10,758 bases of DNA from CAZJYT01 sp964550325 (lineage in GTDB: Bacteria; Patescibacteriota; Minisyncoccia; Minisyncoccales; CAZJYT01): NCBI GenBank assembly GCA_964550325.1, contig CAZJYT010000032.1:1-10758 (forward strand), read 5' to 3'. This document shows, piece by piece, positions 1 through 6,538 of the stretch. The notes beneath the pieces are model-generated. The model was given only the letters and a program-made list of their open reading frames with translations, ran no database searches and was not told the DNA's origin. Made by a program: the position numbers and the translations under genes. Within the stretch, counting starts at the first letter, position 1; every line of letters begins with the position of its first letter.

Positions 1-226
1 AAGGAAGCAAAAGAAATACCAAAAATAAGGTTTTGGTTTTGCCAATTTTATCTGAGAGCCAGCCACAGGGTATTCCTAAAAATTTAGCCGAGGCATAAAG
101 TAAATAAATTAAACTAATTTCAGAAGCTGTGGCAATTTGAGCAAAATATGAAGGTAAAATCCTGGAAACCAAATTGAAGCCACTTGACCAAACTGCCTGA
201 ATTGCCAAAGGGAGATTTTTTCTCAT
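1..226 (-). CDS. MFS transporter, N-terminal fragment (cut by window edge)
   Basis: Translating the minus strand from the ATG at 226 gives 75 residues open to the window edge. Hydrophobic stretches at about residues 6-28, 36-54 and from 66 look like the first membrane helices. Between helices 2 and 3 is GWLSDKIGKTK (residues 55-65), a clear major facilitator superfamily motif A (G-x-L-x-D-x-x-G-x-x). The protein should be an inner-membrane secondary transporter, but the fragment does not show its substrate. The start codon overlaps the uppS stop as ATGA, so it is probably translationally coupled as third gene of the reductase-uppS-MFS operon. GGAAA lies just before the ATG and could serve as a weak ribosome binding site. 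The start is supported by the overlap and by the position of helix 1. MFS membership is well supported; the rest of the gene lies outside the window. Confidence 0.85.
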   Translation of the reverse strand, partial: MRKNLPLAIQAVWSSGFNLVSRILPSYFAQIATASEISLIYLLYASAKFLGIPCGWLSDKIGKTKTLFLVFLLLP

Positions 227-900
227 TTTCCAAATCTTCTCTCTCTCTGTCTGAAAGAGATAAGAGCTAATTCCAAGTCTTTCTCACTAAAGTCTGGCCA
301 AAATCGAGAGCAAAAATATAATTCAGAATAAGCAGCTTGCCATAATAAAAAATTAGAGAGCCTCTTTTCTCTTCCAGTTCTGATTATTAAATCAACATCG
401 CTAGTCCAAAGATATTTCTTAATGGTTTCTTCTGTTATTTTTTCTGGAGGAATTTTTTTCTCAATAATCTTTTTAACCGCATGTAAAATCTCTGTCCTTC
501 CTCCATAACTTAAGGCTAAATTCAAAACCATTCCTTTATTTTTCTCACTTTCTTTTTCTACTTTTAAAATCTTCTTTTGTAGTTTTTTAGGGAAAAAACT
601 TAAGTCTCCAACTATTTTTACTCTGATTTCATTTTTTAAAATGTGAGGAAAATGGTTAGAAAAAGCTTTTTCTGCTAATTTCATCAGCCAATTAATTTCT
701 CTTTTTTCTCTTTTCCAATTTTCTGTAGAGAAAACAAATAAGGTAAGGATTTTTATTCCTTTTTTTTGACAATACTCAATAATCCTTAAGGCAGTTTCTA
801 AACCTTTTTTGTGTCCTTCATAAACTGGCAATCCCCTTTCTTTTGCCCATCTTCTATTTCCATCCAAAATAATTCCTAAATGTTCTGGTAATGTTTTCAT
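223..900 (-). CDS. uppS: Isoprenyl transferase (undecaprenyl diphosphate synthase)
   Basis: A cis-prenyltransferase that condenses isopentenyl diphosphate units onto farnesyl diphosphate to make the long-chain polyprenyl diphosphate carrier for cell-wall and glycan assembly, acting at the inner face of the membrane. Family motifs are in order: DGNRRWA at residues 13-19 (D13 matches the catalytic Mg-binding Asp), GHKKG at 29-33, FSTENWKR at 57-64, LSYGGR at 130-135, and RTGREKRLSNFLLWQ at 174-188 followed by E193 and a FWPDF-like block. The usual GGEHR is GREKR here, so the histidine equivalent to E. coli His199 is Lys179. At 225 residues it is shorter than the E. coli enzyme (about 250) but lacks no core motif. 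The start overlaps the upstream reductase stop and the stop overlaps the MFS start, both as ATGA, which indicates translational coupling. Product chain length cannot be read from the sequence. Confidence 0.95.
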   Translation of the reverse strand: MKTLPEHLGIILDGNRRWAKERGLPVYEGHKKGLETALRIIEYCQKKGIKILTLFVFSTENWKREKREINWLMKLAEKAFSNHFPHILKNEIRVKIVGDLSFFPKKLQKKILKVEKESEKNKGMVLNLALSYGGRTEILHAVKKIIEKKIPPEKITEETIKKYLWTSDVDLIIRTGREKRLSNFLLWQAAYSELYFCSRFWPDFSEKDLELALISFRQRERRFGK

Positions 901-1835
901 AATAAAAAATCACTCTCAATTTGCCAATTTTTTGGAAAAATCCAGGGAAATTTAAATAAGAAATAAGCTATTTTAACTAGATTTTTTGAAACAAAAATTT
1001 TTGGTAAAAAGAATCTTTCAACCTCTTTTTTATATTTTAAAAAATCTGGAAAATTTTTCAAGAGAAGCTCACAGGCTATTAATCCCCAAATTACTCCTCC
1101 CCCACTCCAAGGCTTAGTAAGACCCATTGCATCTCCACAGAGGGTAATCCGAGAATTTCTTGGTAGAATCAATCCTTGAGGAATTAGGGCAGATTTAATT
1201 TCTGAAATAGTGATTTTTCTTTCTTTCAAAAATCTCTGAAATAAAAAATTTGCTTTTTTGGGCTTTTCAATTATTCCATATTCTTTTTTTTCTCCTCTGG
1301 GAATCTTCCAAATAAATCCCTTTTCCGTGGGCCAAATCTCTACAAAATTTGAAAAGTCTTTTTCTTTTACAAATCCCTGAATTCCCAACCTAAATTCAGG
1401 CTTTCTCTCCTTTAATCTTTCTCTTAAAAAAGAGTTTACTCCATCACACCCAATAATTTTTTCAAAATAATTTTCTATCTTTGGAAAATTTTTTGAGGTA
1501 ACCTGATAATTCAATAGAATTTTTGCTCCTGCCTTTCGTGATAAATCAGCTAATAACCTATCTAACTCATTGTGATTAATTACTAACATTTCTCTTGAAA
1601 ATTTAATCTTGATATCTTTTTGAGAAAGATGTAAAAAGAAAAATTGAATTTTATTTTTAATTAATTTTTTACTTTCTGGAATAAAATCCAAAATTCTTTC
1701 AGAGAAAAGTCCAGAACAGCACTCTTTACCTATCCTTTCCTTTTTCTCAAAAATCACTACCTGCTCTCCTTTTTGAGACAATTTCCACCCTAAATATAGA
1801 CCGCAAACCCCAGCTCCAACAATTGCTATTCTCAT
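897..1835 (-). CDS. Geranylgeranyl reductase-family FAD-dependent oxidoreductase
   Basis: A flavoprotein of the geranylgeranyl reductase/FixC-like family, whose members saturate isoprenoid double bonds in archaeal lipids, chlorophyll, menaquinone or polyprenols. Seen here: an N-terminal Rossmann dinucleotide-binding motif GAGVCG (residues 7-12) ending at acidic E30; ECCSG at 38-42, matching the conserved Cys-Ser/Ala-Gly region; GCDGVNS at 129-135; a W-x-I-P block at 176-179 resembling the family's YxWxFP substrate motif; and CGDAMGLTKPWSGGG at 233-247, the second FAD-contact motif. At 312 residues it is short relative to the usual 340-400. There is no signal peptide; the C-terminus (about 286-302) is aromatic and hydrophobic and could touch the membrane. 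It is the first gene of an operon with uppS and an MFS transporter. Its substrate is inferred only: the polyprenyl product of UppS is the simplest candidate. A general FAD monooxygenase of similar fold is possible but less likely. Confidence 0.82.
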   Translation of the reverse strand: MRIAIVGAGVCGLYLGWKLSQKGEQVVIFEKKERIGKECCSGLFSERILDFIPESKKLIKNKIQFFFLHLSQKDIKIKFSREMLVINHNELDRLLADLSRKAGAKILLNYQVTSKNFPKIENYFEKIIGCDGVNSFLRERLKERKPEFRLGIQGFVKEKDFSNFVEIWPTEKGFIWKIPRGEKKEYGIIEKPKKANFLFQRFLKERKITISEIKSALIPQGLILPRNSRITLCGDAMGLTKPWSGGGVIWGLIACELLLKNFPDFLKYKKEVERFFLPKIFVSKNLVKIAYFLFKFPWIFPKNWQIESDFLL

Positions 1836-1837
1836 AA

Positions 1838-1859
1838 GACTTTTTAATTTGACTTTTTA
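1838..1859. repeat. Short direct repeat (9-bp unit, 13-bp period) upstream of reductase gene
   Basis: GACTTTTTA occurs at 1838-1846 and again at 1851-1859, four bases apart. On the minus strand this reads TAAAAAGTC twice, directly before the reductase start codon. It would lie in the 5' untranslated leader of the reductase-uppS-MFS operon. It may be a protein-binding site, a small duplication or chance in AT-rich DNA. No Shine-Dalgarno sequence is present here. Confidence 0.4.
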
Positions 1860-1867
1860 GAAAATTT

Positions 1868-1893
1868 TTGGGAAAATAATTATGATTTCCCAA
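1868..1893. promoter_or_regulatory. Putative operator: perfect 8-bp inverted repeat in the divergent intergenic gap
   Basis: TTGGGAAA (1868-1875) and TTTCCCAA (1886-1893) are exact inverse complements separated by 10 bases, about two helical turns centre to centre. The pair sits in the only divergent gap of the window, between the reductase operon (minus) and rpmA (plus), and covers candidate -10 hexamers for both directions. This is the usual geometry for a dimeric repressor site. Neither side is followed by a T tract in the direction of transcription, so it does not look like a terminator. The binding protein is unknown. Confidence 0.45.
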
Positions 1894-1908
1894 TAAAAAA
1901 TAATACAA
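1879..1908 (-). promoter_or_regulatory. Candidate sigma-70 promoter of the reductase-uppS-MFS operon
   Basis: On the minus strand, TTGTAT (plus positions 1903-1908) and CATAAT (plus positions 1879-1884) are 18 bases apart. The -10 matches consensus at five of six positions and the -35 at three of six. The start point would fall near 1872, giving a leader of roughly 37 bases that contains the direct repeat. AT-rich DNA gives such matches easily, so support is modest; the divergent gap is nonetheless where a promoter must lie. Confidence 0.35.
1881..1886 (+). promoter_or_regulatory. Candidate -10 element for rpmA
   Basis: TATGAT differs from TATAAT at one position and lies 28 bases before the rpmA ATG, which would give a very short leader. 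No good -35 is present at 17-18 bases upstream; TTGACT at 1849-1854 is an attractive hexamer but is 26 bases away. It overlaps the minus-strand candidate -10 and the centre of the inverted repeat, so the two directions could compete or be co-regulated. Confidence 0.3.
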
Positions 1909-1914
1909 AAAAAT

Positions 1915-2187
1915 ATGGCTAAAACAAAATCCGCAGGTTCAACAAGATTAGGTAGAGACTCTCTACCAAAATATTTAGGGGTAAAACTTTTTGATGGACA
2001 AAAAGCTAAACCTGGAGCAATTATTATTAGACAGAGAGGAAGTAAATTTTTACCTGGGAAAAATGTAAGAATGGGAAGGGACTATACCTTATATGCAATA
2101 AAAGCCGGGAGGGTTAAGTTTAAGACTAAAAAGAAAATAAGATTTGATGGTTCAAAAAGAAAAGTAAAGGTTGTTAGTGTGGAATAG
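1915..2187 (+). CDS. rpmA: 50S ribosomal protein L27
   Basis: A 90-residue bacterial L27 that sits near the peptidyl transferase centre of the 50S subunit, with its N-terminal tail reaching towards the tRNA ends. The N-terminus MAKTKSAGSTRLGRDS matches the family signature, followed by LGVKLFDGQ, IIIRQRGSKFLPGKNV and GRDYTLYAIKAGRVKF. The mature-type N-terminus is encoded directly, with none of the cleaved leader seen in Firmicutes L27. It is the only plus-strand gene here, and neither rplU nor obg, its usual neighbours, is adjacent. The ATG is preceded by an A-rich sequence with no Shine-Dalgarno. Its 3' end overlaps the pyrG 3' end by 14 bases tail-to-tail, and no intrinsic terminator is visible downstream, so transcription may run antisense into pyrG. 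Confidence 0.97.
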   Translation: MAKTKSAGSTRLGRDSLPKYLGVKLFDGQKAKPGAIIIRQRGSKFLPGKNVRMGRDYTLYAIKAGRVKFKTKKKIRFDGSKRKVKVVSVE

Positions 2188-3823
2188 CACATCTTACAAA
2201 TTCTCTAAATAGAGGGTGAGGATTTAAGGGCCGTGATTTAAATTCTGGATGGAATTGGACTCCTACGAAAAAAGGATGATCTTTTAGCTCAATTATTTCC
2301 ACTAAATTTCTTTCAGGATTTATTCCAGCGATTACTAAACCATTCTTTTCAAGAATCTCTCTAAATTTGTTATTAAATTCATATCTATGACGATGTCTTT
2401 CTTTTACAATTAAGGACTGAGATGTAATTTTTTCTCTTTTTTTTCTTTGATAGGCTTTGAAACTTAAAGTTTTTGGATAAATTAGACATTTAAAAGCTCC
2501 TAATCTCATTGTCCCTCCATATCTTTTTTCTTTTAAAAGTATTTTTTGCTCTGGCATTACATCAATTACGGGATAAGGAGTTTTAGGGTTAAACTCAGTG
2601 GAATGAGCATCTTTTAATCCACACATATTTCTCGCAAATTCTATTGTTGCTAATTGCATTCCTAAGCATAGTCCCAAGAATGGAATTTTTTTTGTTCTAC
2701 AGTATTTAATTGCTTTAATTTTGCCTTCTATTCCCCTTTTTCCAAATCCCCCAGGAATAATAATCCCGTTGAAGTTTTTTAATTCCCTTAATTTCGAAGG
2801 ACATTTTTCATACATTTCTGCTGATAACCAAAGAATTTCTGGTTCACGATAATAAAACCAGCAAGCATGTTTTATGGCTTCAATTATTGAAATATAAGAA
2901 TCCATCAGGGTAAATTTTCCAGTTTTAAAATATTTTCCCACTATTCCAACTTTAAAAGGCTTTTTAACATTTTTTATTACATTTACTAATCTTTTCCATT
3001 CTCTTAAGTCATTTCTTTTAGGTTTTAAGTCAAACTTTTTCAAGATTTTATTTCCTAATTCTTCTTTTTCAAAATTTAGCGGTACCTCATAAATAGACTC
3101 TGCGTCAGGAGCAGAAATTACATTTTTAAAGGCAACATTACAAAAAACGGAAATTTTTTTTCTTCTCGGTTCATCTAACGGTACTGCTGACCTTCCTAAA
3201 ATAATGTCAGGTTGAATCCCAGCTTCATTGAGTAATCTTACTGAGGTTTGAGTAGGTTTTGTTTTCATCTCACCAATCTTTTTAGGAATAGGCAAATAAC
3301 TAAGCAAGATAAAAATTACTCTTTGAGGAAAATGTAGTTTCATCATTCTTGCTGCCTCCAAAAATAACATATTTTGGTACTCCCCTACTGTTCCCCCAAT
3401 TTCAATCAATACAAAATCAGCTTTTGTGGTTTGGGCTACCTTATTTATTCGAGAAATTACCTCATTAGGAATATCAGGTACTACCTCTACACAACGGCCT
3501 CCATAGGCAAAATTCCTTTCTTTTTGAATTACAGCTTGATAAATCTTTCCCGTGGTTAGATAGTTGTCCGAGGTTAAATTTTGATCTAAAAATCTTTCAT
3601 AATGCCCAATATCTTGGTCGCACTCTATTCCATCTTCTGTTACAAAAATTTCTCCATGTTCTAAAGGATTCATTGTTCCTGCATCTACATTGATATAAGG
3701 ATCAATCTTGATGGCAGTCACACTAAACCCTTTTGATTTCAAGATCTTTCCAATAGAGGCTGTGGCTACTCCTTTCCCGATACCAGACATTACTCCTCCA
3801 GCAACAAAAATAAACTTAGTCAT
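2174..3823 (-). CDS. pyrG: CTP synthase (glutamine hydrolysing)
   Basis: Converts UTP to CTP with ATP and ammonia from glutamine, the last step of cytosolic pyrimidine nucleotide synthesis. The N-terminal synthetase domain (about 1-270) begins FIFVAGG with an ATP-binding loop SGIGKG at 13-18; Mg ligands are expected at D71 and at E141 of EIGGTVG. The C-terminal class I glutaminase domain (about 289-545) has the oxyanion region PGGFGKRG near 357-364, the nucleophile C386 in GLCLGMQ and the H525/E527 pair in FHPEF. At 549 residues it is full length. The synthetase domain departs from the common bacterial sequence: GGVMSGIGKG for GGVVSSLGKG and ECDQDIGHYERF for ETDLDLGHYERF, which I associate with CPR-type enzymes. 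The start is 16 bases after rplI with no Shine-Dalgarno. It is the last gene of the long operon. Confidence 0.97.
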   Translation of the reverse strand: MTKFIFVAGGVMSGIGKGVATASIGKILKSKGFSVTAIKIDPYINVDAGTMNPLEHGEIFVTEDGIECDQDIGHYERFLDQNLTSDNYLTTGKIYQAVIQKERNFAYGGRCVEVVPDIPNEVISRINKVAQTTKADFVLIEIGGTVGEYQNMLFLEAARMMKLHFPQRVIFILLSYLPIPKKIGEMKTKPTQTSVRLLNEAGIQPDIILGRSAVPLDEPRRKKISVFCNVAFKNVISAPDAESIYEVPLNFEKEELGNKILKKFDLKPKRNDLREWKRLVNVIKNVKKPFKVGIVGKYFKTGKFTLMDSYISIIEAIKHACWFYYREPEILWLSAEMYEKCPSKLRELKNFNGIIIPGGFGKRGIEGKIKAIKYCRTKKIPFLGLCLGMQLATIEFARNMCGLKDAHSTEFNPKTPYPVIDVMPEQKILLKEKRYGGTMRLGAFKCLIYPKTLSFKAYQRKKREKITSQSLIVKERHRHRYEFNNKFREILEKNGLVIAGINPERNLVEIIELKDHPFFVGVQFHPEFKSRPLNPHPLFREFVRCAIPH

Positions 3824-3839
3824 TATAATAACTATAAAA

Positions 3840-4286
3840 TTACTTCTTTTTAGTAATAACCAGTTTTATTCGAGACTTAAGATTGTATCCTAAAGAAATT
3901 TCTATGGGGAATTCTCCAAGTTCTTTTAAGGGTTGGGGTAAATTAATCTGACTCTTTTCAATGGTAAATCCCATTTCTTTTAGCTTTTCAGAAATTTTTT
4001 GACAATTAACTGCCTCAAATAGCTGTTCCTTCTCTCCTACCTTTACTGGAATAACTATTTTTTTGCCCTCAATTTCAGAAGCTAATTTTTTAATTTCTTT
4101 TAATTTCTCTTCTACTATTTTAATTTCTTTTTTTCTCTGCGAGATTGCCCACTCAATTGTTTTTTTTGTTGCCAATTTGGCTAACCTTCTTGGAATTAAG
4201 AAATTCCTAGCATATCCTGGCTTCACATTCTTTATCTCATATTTCTTTCCTAAGTTTTCAACATCTTGTAATAAAACCACCCGCAT
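3840..4286 (-). CDS. rplI: 50S ribosomal protein L9
   Basis: A 148-residue L9, which binds 23S rRNA with its N-terminal domain and extends from the 50S subunit near the L1 side. The N-terminal domain has the expected MRVVLLQDVENLG and the RNA-binding block VKPGYARNFLIPRRLA (about 21-36), then ATKK. A long charged helix (about 41-74) connects to the C-terminal domain, in which LFEAVNCQKISEKL replaces the usual LFGSVT-type stretch. The length is normal. Some CPR lineages are reported to lack L9, so its presence narrows the possible source. It starts 7 bases after ctpA and ends 16 bases before pyrG. It is not next to rpsF, ssb, rpsR or dnaB, its usual bacterial neighbours. No Shine-Dalgarno is visible in the A-rich spacer. 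Confidence 0.96.
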   Translation of the reverse strand: MRVVLLQDVENLGKKYEIKNVKPGYARNFLIPRRLAKLATKKTIEWAISQRKKEIKIVEEKLKEIKKLASEIEGKKIVIPVKVGEKEQLFEAVNCQKISEKLKEMGFTIEKSQINLPQPLKELGEFPIEISLGYNLKSRIKLVITKKK

Positions 4287-4293
4287 AATTTTT

Positions 4294-5481
4294 TTATTTT
4301 ATCTTTTTTATAACCTTTATCGCTTCTTCTAACTGGGGATCTTTACCTTCTTTATAGTCTTCTTCTTTCATTTCAATTTCAATATCTGGTTTTACCCCAA
4401 TTTTATTAATAGCTTTTCCTTTACTAGTAAGCCATTCTGAAGTAGTTATTTTTAAAAGTGAATTATCGCTTAAATAAATAGGTTCTTGAACTAATCCCTT
4501 ACCAAAAGAGGTCTCCCCAATTAGAAACTTTGCTCTTAGGTTTTCTCTTAAGGCAGAAGCTAAGATCTCTGCTCCAGAGGCTGTTCCTTTATTAATTAAA
4601 ACTACTAAGGGATATTTTAAAAATCTTTCATTTCCTTTAGCCCTTTTCACAATTTCTTTGTCTTTTTCTTTGATAATCACAATAGGATCTCCTCTTTTTA
4701 AAAAGTAGCCTGAAATCTTTATTACCTCACTTAACAATCCACCGGGATTATTTCTCAAATCTAAGATAATTCTATCAATTCCTGGAGAATTCAAGATTTC
4801 AAAAGAAATTTTGTTAAATTCCTCATCCGTTCTTTCTGTAAAATGGAAGATTTTGATATAGGCAATATTATTTTCTTTTACTTCCCATCTAACAACAGGA
4901 ATAGTAATCCTTGCTCTTTTAATTTTAAAATCTCTTGGTTCCTTCCATTCTTCTCTCAAGATGGTGAGGGTAACTTCTGTGCCCTTAGGTCCTTTTATTA
5001 GATTTGATGCCTCTTCCAAGGTCATTCCTTCAGTAGAAGTGCCATTTATAAACAAAACCTTATCTCCTGCTCTTAAACCAGCTTTGTAGGCAGGAGTTCC
5101 TTCTATGGGAGAGATTACCTGTAACTGATTATCTCTTATTCCAATATACATTCCCACACCCTCATACATTCCTTTTATTTCCTCCTCAATAAATTTTTTG
5201 CTCTTTTGAGGGGTAAAAAAATTGGTGTAGGGATCTTTTAGGGTTTTAACCATTCCCTCTATTGCTCCATAAACAATTTCTTTAGGCGTGAGCTTCTCAT
5301 TATCGATAAAATTATCCTCCAATGCTCGGTAAGCCTCCCAAAAAAGAGAAAAATCCATGTCCTCTGGAGGGCAAATTTTACATTTACTTTTTCCGTAATA
5401 AACACCTAAGAGGAAAGTTCCTCCAAGAATAAGAGCATTGAGAATTAAAAAAACTAAAAATCTTTTAAAAAATTTGTTCAT
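4294..5481 (-). CDS. ctpA: Carboxy-terminal processing protease, S41 family (CtpA-like)
   Basis: A membrane-anchored, tail-specific serine protease with a Ser-Lys dyad that acts outside the cytoplasmic membrane on C-termini of envelope proteins. An N-terminal hydrophobic helix (about 8-28) is a signal anchor; it is followed at once by a C-x-x-C (C34, C37) and no lipobox. An N-terminal helical region (about 43-100) leads to a PDZ domain (about 105-190, with GVGMYIGI, SPIEGTPAYKAGLRAGD and LIKGPKGT). The peptidase core has DLRNNPGG at 241-248, catalytic S302 in GTASGAE, catalytic K328 in GETSFGKG, and Q332. At 395 residues it is typical of bacterial CtpA/CtpB. The gene lies between dinB (13-base gap) and rplI (7-base gap). 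Assignment to the family is secure; the cellular substrates are unknown. Confidence 0.95.
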   Translation of the reverse strand: MNKFFKRFLVFLILNALILGGTFLLGVYYGKSKCKICPPEDMDFSLFWEAYRALEDNFIDNEKLTPKEIVYGAIEGMVKTLKDPYTNFFTPQKSKKFIEEEIKGMYEGVGMYIGIRDNQLQVISPIEGTPAYKAGLRAGDKVLFINGTSTEGMTLEEASNLIKGPKGTEVTLTILREEWKEPRDFKIKRARITIPVVRWEVKENNIAYIKIFHFTERTDEEFNKISFEILNSPGIDRIILDLRNNPGGLLSEVIKISGYFLKRGDPIVIIKEKDKEIVKRAKGNERFLKYPLVVLINKGTASGAEILASALRENLRAKFLIGETSFGKGLVQEPIYLSDNSLLKITTSEWLTSKGKAINKIGVKPDIEIEMKEEDYKEGKDPQLEEAIKVIKKIK

Positions 5482-5494
5482 AAATTAAATTATG

Positions 5495-6526
5495 TTAACA
5501 AATTTTCACTCTAATTCCAAGCATCCTAAAAGGCTTTCTATTATTCTTTATTAAAGCCTTCAAAAGAAGCTTTTTCGCTTCTTTTTTTAAAACCTCAAAT
5601 TCCTGAGAGGATAAGGAAAGGGTTTTTGATCTGATATGGGTCTCAAAGTCATAAAATCTATATTTTACCTCAATGGTTTTAAAATAAAGGTTCTCTTTTT
5701 TTAATCTCAAATAGATTTCTCTAAGAAGTCTTTCAAAAATTTCAAAAATAAACTTAGCATCCTTGGTATCTTTTTCAAAGGTATGTTGTTTACCAATTGA
5801 TTTAATAATCTTTTCTGGAATCACCTCACTTTTATCTATCCCTCTCGCTTTCTCATAGATTCTCTCCCCCACTCTACCAAACATTTCCTTTAATTTCTCT
5901 CTTGACAGTTTTTTTAAGTCCTTTATCTTATCTACTCCCATTTCTCTTAGTTTCTCACTGGTCCTTGGACCAATGCCGGGAATTTCTTTAATATCTAAGG
6001 GGTTCAAAAAATCTTCAATTTCTTCTTCTCTAATTATCAAAATGCCATTAGGCTTGGCTTTCTTTGAAGCAATTTTTGCAATTAATTTATTAGGGCCAAT
6101 TCCTATTGAAGAGGTTAGTCTTTCTTTTTGGTAAATCTCCTTTTTTATTCTTCTTGCTAATTTTTCCGCAGATTGATAACTCCCAATAAAGCTTATATCC
6201 AGAAAACACTCATCCAAAGAAATAATCTCACATTTTTTAGAAAACTTTTTTAAAATTGAAAAAATTCTTTGAGAAATCCTTTTATAAAGATCAATACTAA
6301 CTGGTAAAAATATTGCCTGGGGGCAAAGAGAAAAGGCTTTGGAAATTGCCATTCCGGAATGAATTCCATATTTTCTTGCTTCATAATTGCAAGTGGAAAC
6401 CACTCCCCTTCCCTTTTTTGGATCTCCTCCTACCACTAATGGTTTTCCCTTAAAATGGGGGTTTTCTCTTTCCTCAATTTGAGCAAAGAAATAATCCATA
6501 TCAATATGTAAGATTATTTTTTTCAT
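5495..6526 (-). CDS. dinB: DNA polymerase IV (Y-family translesion polymerase)
   Basis: Error-prone DNA polymerase that copies past damaged bases. The palm carries DMDYFFA (D9 metal ligand, F14 in the steric-gate position) and SLDECFLD with D105/E106 as the other catalytic acids. The fingers have the usual NYEARKYGIHSGM block at 47-59. A helix-hairpin-helix motif, IPGIGPRTSEKLREMG, is at 182-197, and the little-finger domain runs from about 240 (SIGKQHTFEKD) to the end. The protein stops at LGIRVKIC, immediately after the little finger, so the C-terminal beta-clamp peptide of E. coli Pol IV (QLVLGL) is missing. At 343 residues it is otherwise full length. It lies 12 bases after the mtaB-like gene and 13 before ctpA; the start has no Shine-Dalgarno and no SOS box is visible nearby. 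Confidence 0.96.
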   Translation of the reverse strand: MKKIILHIDMDYFFAQIEERENPHFKGKPLVVGGDPKKGRGVVSTCNYEARKYGIHSGMAISKAFSLCPQAIFLPVSIDLYKRISQRIFSILKKFSKKCEIISLDECFLDISFIGSYQSAEKLARRIKKEIYQKERLTSSIGIGPNKLIAKIASKKAKPNGILIIREEEIEDFLNPLDIKEIPGIGPRTSEKLREMGVDKIKDLKKLSREKLKEMFGRVGERIYEKARGIDKSEVIPEKIIKSIGKQHTFEKDTKDAKFIFEIFERLLREIYLRLKKENLYFKTIEVKYRFYDFETHIRSKTLSLSSQEFEVLKKEAKKLLLKALIKNNRKPFRMLGIRVKIC

Positions 6527-6538
6527 AAAAAAGCTTAA

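Noticed and set aside
1868..1893. The intergenic inverted repeat as an intrinsic terminator
   Set aside because: It lies at the 5' ends of both flanking genes, has a loop of 10 bases, and lacks the following T tract in either transcription direction.
2203..2214. Hairpin CTCTAAATAGAG just after rpmA as a terminator
   Set aside because: The stem is only five weak pairs with a two-base loop, has no T tract after it on the plus strand, and lies inside pyrG coding sequence.
3374..4332. Plus-strand open frames antisense to pyrG, rplI and ctpA
   Set aside because: They are low-complexity hydrophobic translations of the reverse of well-conserved genes, with no family similarity and no ribosome binding site; the same holds for the other plus-strand frames at 6759-6983, 7452-7733, 7981-8352, 8780-8989 and 9439-9732.
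5130..5385. CtpA C-x-x-C (C34, C37) after the membrane helix as a lipoprotein or redox site
   Set aside because: There is no lipobox at the helix end and no thioredoxin-like context. It may be structural, but nothing further supports a function.
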